NCBI GenBank assembly: GCA_027858555.1
Contig: JAQICP010000560.1
Span: 1-9,875 of the forward strand
Reading direction: 5' to 3'
DNA: 9,875 nucleotides
From: Vallitaleaceae bacterium
Lineage (GTDB): Bacteria > Bacillota > Clostridia > Lachnospirales > Vallitaleaceae
The first letter of the stretch is position 1, and each line of letters opens with the position of its first letter. A model generated the notes under the pieces. That model worked only from the letters and a program-made list of their open reading frames with translations, ran no database searches and had not been told where the DNA came from. Below, one piece after another: positions 5,934-9,875 of this stretch. The translations under genes were made by a program, and so were the position numbers.

Positions 5934-7456
5934 TTACACTCACCAGCTCTGAAATGAAATATATAGATATACAAGCTGTTAAAAATGGGGATATATCTGC
6001 TACTCTTCTAATGAACAATGCTGCGAAGGGTGTATATGACGTCATTGTGGATGGTATAAGTGAAGAAGTGGATTCTTATGACCATTGCTTTTTTATTGCT
6101 TGTGGACCAGGTAATAACGGCGGCGATGGTTTTGCCCTTGCTAATATGTTACATAGTGCAGGGTACACAGTGGCTGTCTATTTCGTAGGCATAGTTTCGA
6201 AGATGACAGATGAAACAACTTATTATTACAATTTAATTAATGGTCTTGTATCGGAGAGAATAGTGATTATTTCAACACTTGATGAAGCAAGTAATCATAT
6301 AAGTAGAAGCACATTATTAATCGATGCATTATTTGGATTCAATTGCAGTAGACCTATAATAGGTGATTACGCTACGCTTATAGATATGATGAATCATGCT
6401 GAAAAACCAATAATAGCAATCGATCTACCTTCTGGGATACATGCAGATCATGGACAAGTACTTGGCATCGCTATTAGAGCAACTAAAACGGTCACATTCA
6501 CACTACCTAAAGTCGGTTTGTATTTATACCCAGGGTCATTTTATACAGGAGAGATAATATTGAAGCAGATTGGCATACCTTCTAAGTATATCGAAGATGT
6601 TGATTATGAATATGAAATTATAGATGATAGCTATCTGAAGTTACTGCCAAAAAGGCGAATAGTATCTCACAAAGGCATTTATGGAAAGATTATCATAATT
6701 GCCGGCTCTATGTCTATGTGTGGCGCAGCAATTCTTTCAGCAAAAGCGGCATATAGAAGTGGTTCTGGGTTGGTTCGTATTATTACTGAATTGGGTAATC
6801 AAGCTGCGATATTTGGAGCACTGCCAGAAGCAGTTATCAGTACTTATGAAAAGGAAGAGAAAGCATTTCTTTTCTTTCTTGATTCTTTAAAAGAACAATT
6901 AGAACAGGCTGATGCTATATTAATTGGACCGGGGCTCGGCACAGACACATATGCAATTCGATTGGTAGCCCTGGCACTACAGATGAGTCATAAAAAGATT
7001 GTGGTAGATGCAGATGGTCTGAGTATCATTGCAAGTAACTTGCAGCTTATTGAAAACACAACTTCCGATATTATCGTGACGCCACACATCGGTGAAATGA
7101 GTCGGTTGACAGGATATGAAGGGCATGATATCTTGAATAATACAGTTGAATTTGCAAAGGCCTTCAACAACAGATACCAGGTTGTAACGGTGCTAAAAAG
7201 TGCAAGAACAATAGTTGCAGTAAAAAACAAGATATTTATTAATATACTAGGGCATTCTGGTATGGCTACTGCTGGCTCAGGTGATGTGCTTGCTGGAATT
7301 ATAGTGTCATTATTAGGACAAGGTAGTAGCACAGCCCTTGCTGGAGTTCTAGGTGTCTATGTTCATGCCAAGGCCAGCCATGCTATGCTAGGCAGTACTA
7401 ACGCGTATAGTATGATGGCCAGTGATATCATAGAAGGTTTGAATTTTGTTTTATAA
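5930..7456 (+). CDS. nnr: Bifunctional NAD(P)HX epimerase / ADP-dependent NAD(P)HX dehydratase
   Basis: 508 residues, full length for this fusion. It repairs hydrated NADH and NADPH: the N-terminal YjeF domain (1 to about 220) interconverts R- and S-NAD(P)HX, and the C-terminal ribokinase-like domain (about 235-508) dehydrates the S form using ADP. N-terminal marks are GPGNNGGDG (59-67) and AIDLPSG (163-169, with D165). C-terminal marks are YGKIIIIAGS (251-260), GAAILSAKAAYRSGSGLV (265-282), GPGLG (333-337), VVDADGL (358-364), TPHIGEM (384-390) and GMATAGSGDVLAG (444-456, with catalytic D452). All key motifs are intact. The start overlaps the acpS stop by four bases and has AGGAGA (5918-5923) six bases ahead. 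It shares a pyridine-nucleotide theme with nearby rex, though rex is a separate unit. Confidence 0.96.
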   Translation: MITLTSSEMKYIDIQAVKNGDISATLLMNNAAKGVYDVIVDGISEEVDSYDHCFFIACGPGNNGGDGFALANMLHSAGYTVAVYFVGIVSKMTDETTYYYNLINGLVSERIVIISTLDEASNHISRSTLLIDALFGFNCSRPIIGDYATLIDMMNHAEKPIIAIDLPSGIHADHGQVLGIAIRATKTVTFTLPKVGLYLYPGSFYTGEIILKQIGIPSKYIEDVDYEYEIIDDSYLKLLPKRRIVSHKGIYGKIIIIAGSMSMCGAAILSAKAAYRSGSGLVRIITELGNQAAIFGALPEAVISTYEKEEKAFLFFLDSLKEQLEQADAILIGPGLGTDTYAIRLVALALQMSHKKIVVDADGLSIIASNLQLIENTTSDIIVTPHIGEMSRLTGYEGHDILNNTVEFAKAFNNRYQVVTVLKSARTIVAVKNKIFINILGHSGMATAGSGDVLAGIIVSLLGQGSSTALAGVLGVYVHAKASHAMLGSTNAYSMMASDIIEGLNFVL

Positions 7457-7488
7457 TATTAAGATAGTCTAGTACATTAGGAGGCATC

Positions 7489-8649
7489 ATGAATCAATAT
7501 CATCGTGTTTATGCAGAAATAAATATTAACCGCATCATAGAAAATCTAACAAATATTAGTAATTATGTAGGTGATCAAACCAAAGTCATGCTTGTCATAA
7601 AAGCCGATGGATATGGTCATGGCGCCATACCTATTTCTAAAGCGCTTAATAAAGAAGACATTGATTATCTAGCAGTTGCAACCATAGATGAAGCCATATC
7701 TTTACGGGAAGCTGGTATTGAATTACCTTTGCTGGTCTTTGGCTTCACGCCTGTAGATAAATATCCAGATCTGATTATGCTCAATATTACACAAACAATC
7801 TATCAAGAAGATATGGCTAATTCACTTTCAGATGTAGCTGTTTCAATGGGAGCTGAAGCTAAAATTCATCTCAAGATTGATTCTGGTATGAATCGTATCG
7901 GGTTCAAATCAGATGCAGCAACAATTAATACAGTTAAATCCATTAGCGAATTAAAGGGCCTAATAATAGAAGGTATATTCACTCATTTTTCTAAGGCTGA
8001 TGAGGGCACACGGGCGTATACGGATAACCAAATTACTCAATTCAATAGAATCGTAAGTGAACTGGCCCATGTAGGTGTTAAACCACCAATTATTCATCTG
8101 TCTAATAGTGCTGGCATGATAGATTACAGAAAAGGTCATGGTACTATGGTGCGAGTGGGCATAGCTCTCTATGGATTATATCCTTCTGATAAAGTGAATC
8201 ATGAAGAACTTAAGCTGAAACCTTCACTTAGCCTTAAAAGTCATGTCATATTTGTTAAAGATATTGAAGCTGGGGATAAGGTTAGTTATGGCGGCATCTA
8301 TACGGCGCCTAGTAAGAGAAGAATTGCAACTATTCCTGTGGGATATGGAGATGGTTATCCAAGAGCGCTTTCTAATATTGGACGTGTTATTATTAAGGGC
8401 CACTTCGCGCCAATCATTGGAAGAATCTGTATGGATCAATTTATGGTTGATGTGACCGATATAGAGGCTGTTGTATGTGGTGATTTGGTTACACTCATAG
8501 GTGAGGATCACGGATCATCTATAACCGTTGAAGAAATTGCATCTTTAAGAGATACCATTAATTATGAAATCGTATGTCAATTAGGTAAAAGGATTCCTAG
8601 GGTATACATGAGAGATGATGTTGTTATTGAAACTGTAGATTATTTTTAG
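7489..8649 (+). CDS. alr: Alanine racemase
   Basis: 386 residues, usual length. A PLP enzyme converting L-alanine to D-alanine for peptidoglycan (and teichoic acid D-alanylation). The N-terminal TIM barrel carries the PLP lysine K38 in VIKADGYGHG (36-45), DSGMNRIG (131-138), THFSKADE (165-172), HLSNSAG (203-209) and R222. The C-terminal beta domain supplies the second catalytic base, Y267 in VSYGG (265-269), then TIPVGYGDGYPRAL (281-294) and ICMDQFMVDVTD (313-324), which lines the substrate entrance of the partner subunit. AGGAGG (7479-7484) lies four bases before the ATG; the gap from nnr is 32 bases with no terminator, so it belongs to the same operon. The mazEF toxin-antitoxin pair that follows alr in many Firmicutes is absent here. 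Confidence 0.97.
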   Translation: MNQYHRVYAEININRIIENLTNISNYVGDQTKVMLVIKADGYGHGAIPISKALNKEDIDYLAVATIDEAISLREAGIELPLLVFGFTPVDKYPDLIMLNITQTIYQEDMANSLSDVAVSMGAEAKIHLKIDSGMNRIGFKSDAATINTVKSISELKGLIIEGIFTHFSKADEGTRAYTDNQITQFNRIVSELAHVGVKPPIIHLSNSAGMIDYRKGHGTMVRVGIALYGLYPSDKVNHEELKLKPSLSLKSHVIFVKDIEAGDKVSYGGIYTAPSKRRIATIPVGYGDGYPRALSNIGRVIIKGHFAPIIGRICMDQFMVDVTDIEAVVCGDLVTLIGEDHGSSITVEEIASLRDTINYEIVCQLGKRIPRVYMRDDVVIETVDYF

Positions 8650-8663
8650 TGAATAGACATTCG

Positions 8664-8700
8664 TAAATCTATGGTAGGTAAACTAGCATGGATTTAATTT
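8664..8700 (+). terminator. Weak possible terminator after alr
   Basis: TAAATCTAT (8664-8672) pairs with ATGGATTTA (8688-8696) in a 9-bp stem with one U-G wobble and a 15-base loop, followed by ATTTTG. The stem is AT-rich and the T run short, so termination would be partial at best. Its position, 14 bases after the alr stop, suits an operon end. Confidence 0.4.
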
Positions 8701-8727
8701 TGAATATAATTATGGCAATGATATAAA
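8700..8727 (+). promoter_or_regulatory. Candidate promoter of the AEC permease gene
   Basis: TTGAAT (8700-8705) and TATAAA (8722-8727) with a 16-base spacer. Transcription would begin near 8734, leaving a leader of about 135 bases before the start codon, opening directly into the inverted repeat at 8730-8765. The -35 box overlaps the end of the alr terminator candidate. Confidence 0.45.
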
Positions 8728-8729
8728 TC

Positions 8730-8765
8730 TATTAGTTAGTATAACAATGTACAACTAACGTAATA
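8730..8765 (+). promoter_or_regulatory. Inverted repeat at the predicted start of the permease transcript
   Basis: TATTAGTTAGT (8730-8740) pairs with ACTAAC-g-TAATA (8754-8765): 11 base pairs with one bulged G at 8760 and a 13-base loop containing the palindrome TGTACA. There is no T run after it, so it is not an intrinsic terminator. Its place at the predicted transcription start suits a repressor operator or a 5' stabilising hairpin. Regulator unknown; none is encoded next to it in this window. Confidence 0.45.
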
Positions 8766-8868
8766 ATGGGGAAAATAGGTAAGAAAAAGATTTTAAATAA
8801 TGTCTCGCATATATACAAAAAGCAAGACTTGAATCAAACTATAAAATAGAAGTTAGGAAGTGATTAGG

Positions 8869-9783
8869 ATGGATTTTGTCGAAATCATTAATCAAATAGG
8901 CGTATTGTTTTTTGTGTTATTAGTAGGCGTTATTGTTCGGAAACTTGGGATAGTAGATGATAATGCCAGCAAACATATGGCATCACTAATAGTCAAGGTT
9001 ACAGCGCCATTACTTATTATTTCAAGCATGTCAAAGAAGTCCACATTATCATCATCACAGATTGGATCAATATTGTTAATAGCCCTAGGGGTTTATTCGT
9101 TTTTATTTCTAATGACCTTTATTATACCTAAGGTATTAAGGGTAGCCGTAACTGAGGTTGGGACGTATAAGTTTATGATCATGTTTTCTAACGTGGCTTT
9201 TATGGGGTTTCCTGTAGCTTACGCCATCTTCGGAGATGAAGGGATTGTCTATGCGGCAATATTCAATTTGCCATTTTATTTCTTAGTGTTCACACTTGGC
9301 ATAGTCTTAATTCGACCTCACCACGATGAAACGAAATTTAATTGGAAACAGATTATAAATCCAGGTGTCATAGGTGTATTTATAGGTTTAACCTTATTTT
9401 GGACAGGTCTTCAGTTACCTGTTTTTTTAGCGGATAGCTTTACATTGATAGGTGGTTTGACGACACCATTATCCATGATTGTTATAGGTGTTTCATTAGC
9501 AGGCGTAAAACTTAAGAGTGTGTTTACTAATGTGCGAATCTATATATTTTGCCTGATTAGAATGTTACTAATTCCTCTGTTGGTAATGGTCGTACTAAAA
9601 GCACTTGGTTTCGAAGGTTTGATGCTTGGTATACCAGTAATAATAACAGCAATGCCAGTAGCGGCTAATTCTGTCATTCTAGCAAAAGAGTATGGTGGTA
9701 ATGATCGGCTAGCATCAGAGGCTATCTTTATCAGCACCATATTTTGTATTGTGACAATCCCGTTATTAGCATCATTTTTATAG
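8869..9783 (+). CDS. AEC-family (auxin efflux carrier-like) permease
   Basis: 304 residues, very hydrophobic, about ten membrane helices in two halves flanking a short hydrophilic loop (150-161). The family mark FSNVAFMGFPVAYAIFGDEG (106-125) and the second-half segments TTPLSMIVIGVSLAG (198-212) and AMPVAANSVILAKEYGGNDRLASEAIFISTI (261-291) are typical of the AEC/MdcF/MleP group, whose characterised bacterial members move dicarboxylates such as malate or malonate. Substrate cannot be deduced here. I chose ATG 8869 because AGGAAG (8855-8860) lies eight bases ahead; an in-frame GTG at 8860 overlaps that site and would add three residues. It is separated from alr by 219 bases with its own candidate promoter, so it is likely a separate unit. 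No metabolic partner gene is in the window. Confidence 0.9.
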   Translation: MDFVEIINQIGVLFFVLLVGVIVRKLGIVDDNASKHMASLIVKVTAPLLIISSMSKKSTLSSSQIGSILLIALGVYSFLFLMTFIIPKVLRVAVTEVGTYKFMIMFSNVAFMGFPVAYAIFGDEGIVYAAIFNLPFYFLVFTLGIVLIRPHHDETKFNWKQIINPGVIGVFIGLTLFWTGLQLPVFLADSFTLIGGLTTPLSMIVIGVSLAGVKLKSVFTNVRIYIFCLIRMLLIPLLVMVVLKALGFEGLMLGIPVIITAMPVAANSVILAKEYGGNDRLASEAIFISTIFCIVTIPLLASFL

Positions 9784-9875
9784 TAATATCATATTATTAG
9801 GACATATATATTAGTAGTTCACTGTTTTTATCAGAATATTTATTAATATCAGTAATTGAATAATCAAAAGAAGCA

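Noticed and set aside
5636..5974. 112-codon minus-strand ORF across acpS and the nnr start
   Set aside because: Complement of intact acpS coding sequence, with no support of its own.
6988..7332. 114-codon minus-strand ORF inside nnr
   Set aside because: Antisense of the conserved dehydratase motifs; the plus-strand frame has all family residues.
9784..9796. Palindrome TAATATCATATTA just after the permease stop, considered as a terminator
   Set aside because: Six AT-only base pairs around one base, with no T run; not distinguishable from AT-rich background. I see no clear terminator before the window ends.

Overview
The window is AT-rich DNA from a low-GC Gram-positive bacterium of the Clostridia type. 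The evidence is the base composition, strong AGGAGG-type ribosome binding sites, a Rex redox repressor with a clostridial-style operator, an SLH (S-layer homology) cell-wall protein, and the acpS-nnr-alr gene order. A Lachnospirales or Vallitalea-like host is my guess and is not shown by the sequence.

Layout. A duplicated-ATPase ABC-F protein lies on the minus strand (66-1967), divergent from rex (2478-3131). The 510-base gap between them holds a promoter for each gene and a degenerate 12-bp tandem repeat (clear at 2219-2372, fading back to about 2136). It also holds a probable Rex operator lying on rex's own -35 box. A strong intrinsic terminator closes rex (3146-3191). Five same-strand coding units then follow tightly, suggesting one operon: an SLH-anchored putative zinc metallopeptidase, a small coiled-coil protein of unknown function, holo-ACP synthase (acpS), the bifunctional NAD(P)HX repair enzyme (nnr), and alanine racemase (alr). 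A weak hairpin follows alr. A separately promoted AEC-family permease (8869-9783) ends the window, with a hairpin or operator-like inverted repeat at its predicted transcription start.

The metallopeptidase frame is interrupted by one in-frame TGA (4298-4300). Downstream of it the same frame stays open and completes an all-beta domain and three SLH repeats. The simplest reading is a single TGG-to-TGA change (or a sequence error) in one 560-codon gene, leaving a secreted fragment without its wall anchor.

How the genes fit together. Rex senses NADH/NAD+, nnr repairs damaged NAD(P)H, acpS activates acyl carrier protein for membrane lipid synthesis, and alr supplies D-alanine for the wall. The SLH protein would sit on that wall. 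This is mainly a housekeeping region, and I see no defence system, mobile element, CRISPR array or RNA gene. The unusual items are the interrupted protease, the repeat array beside the rex promoter, and the uncharacterised coiled-coil gene.
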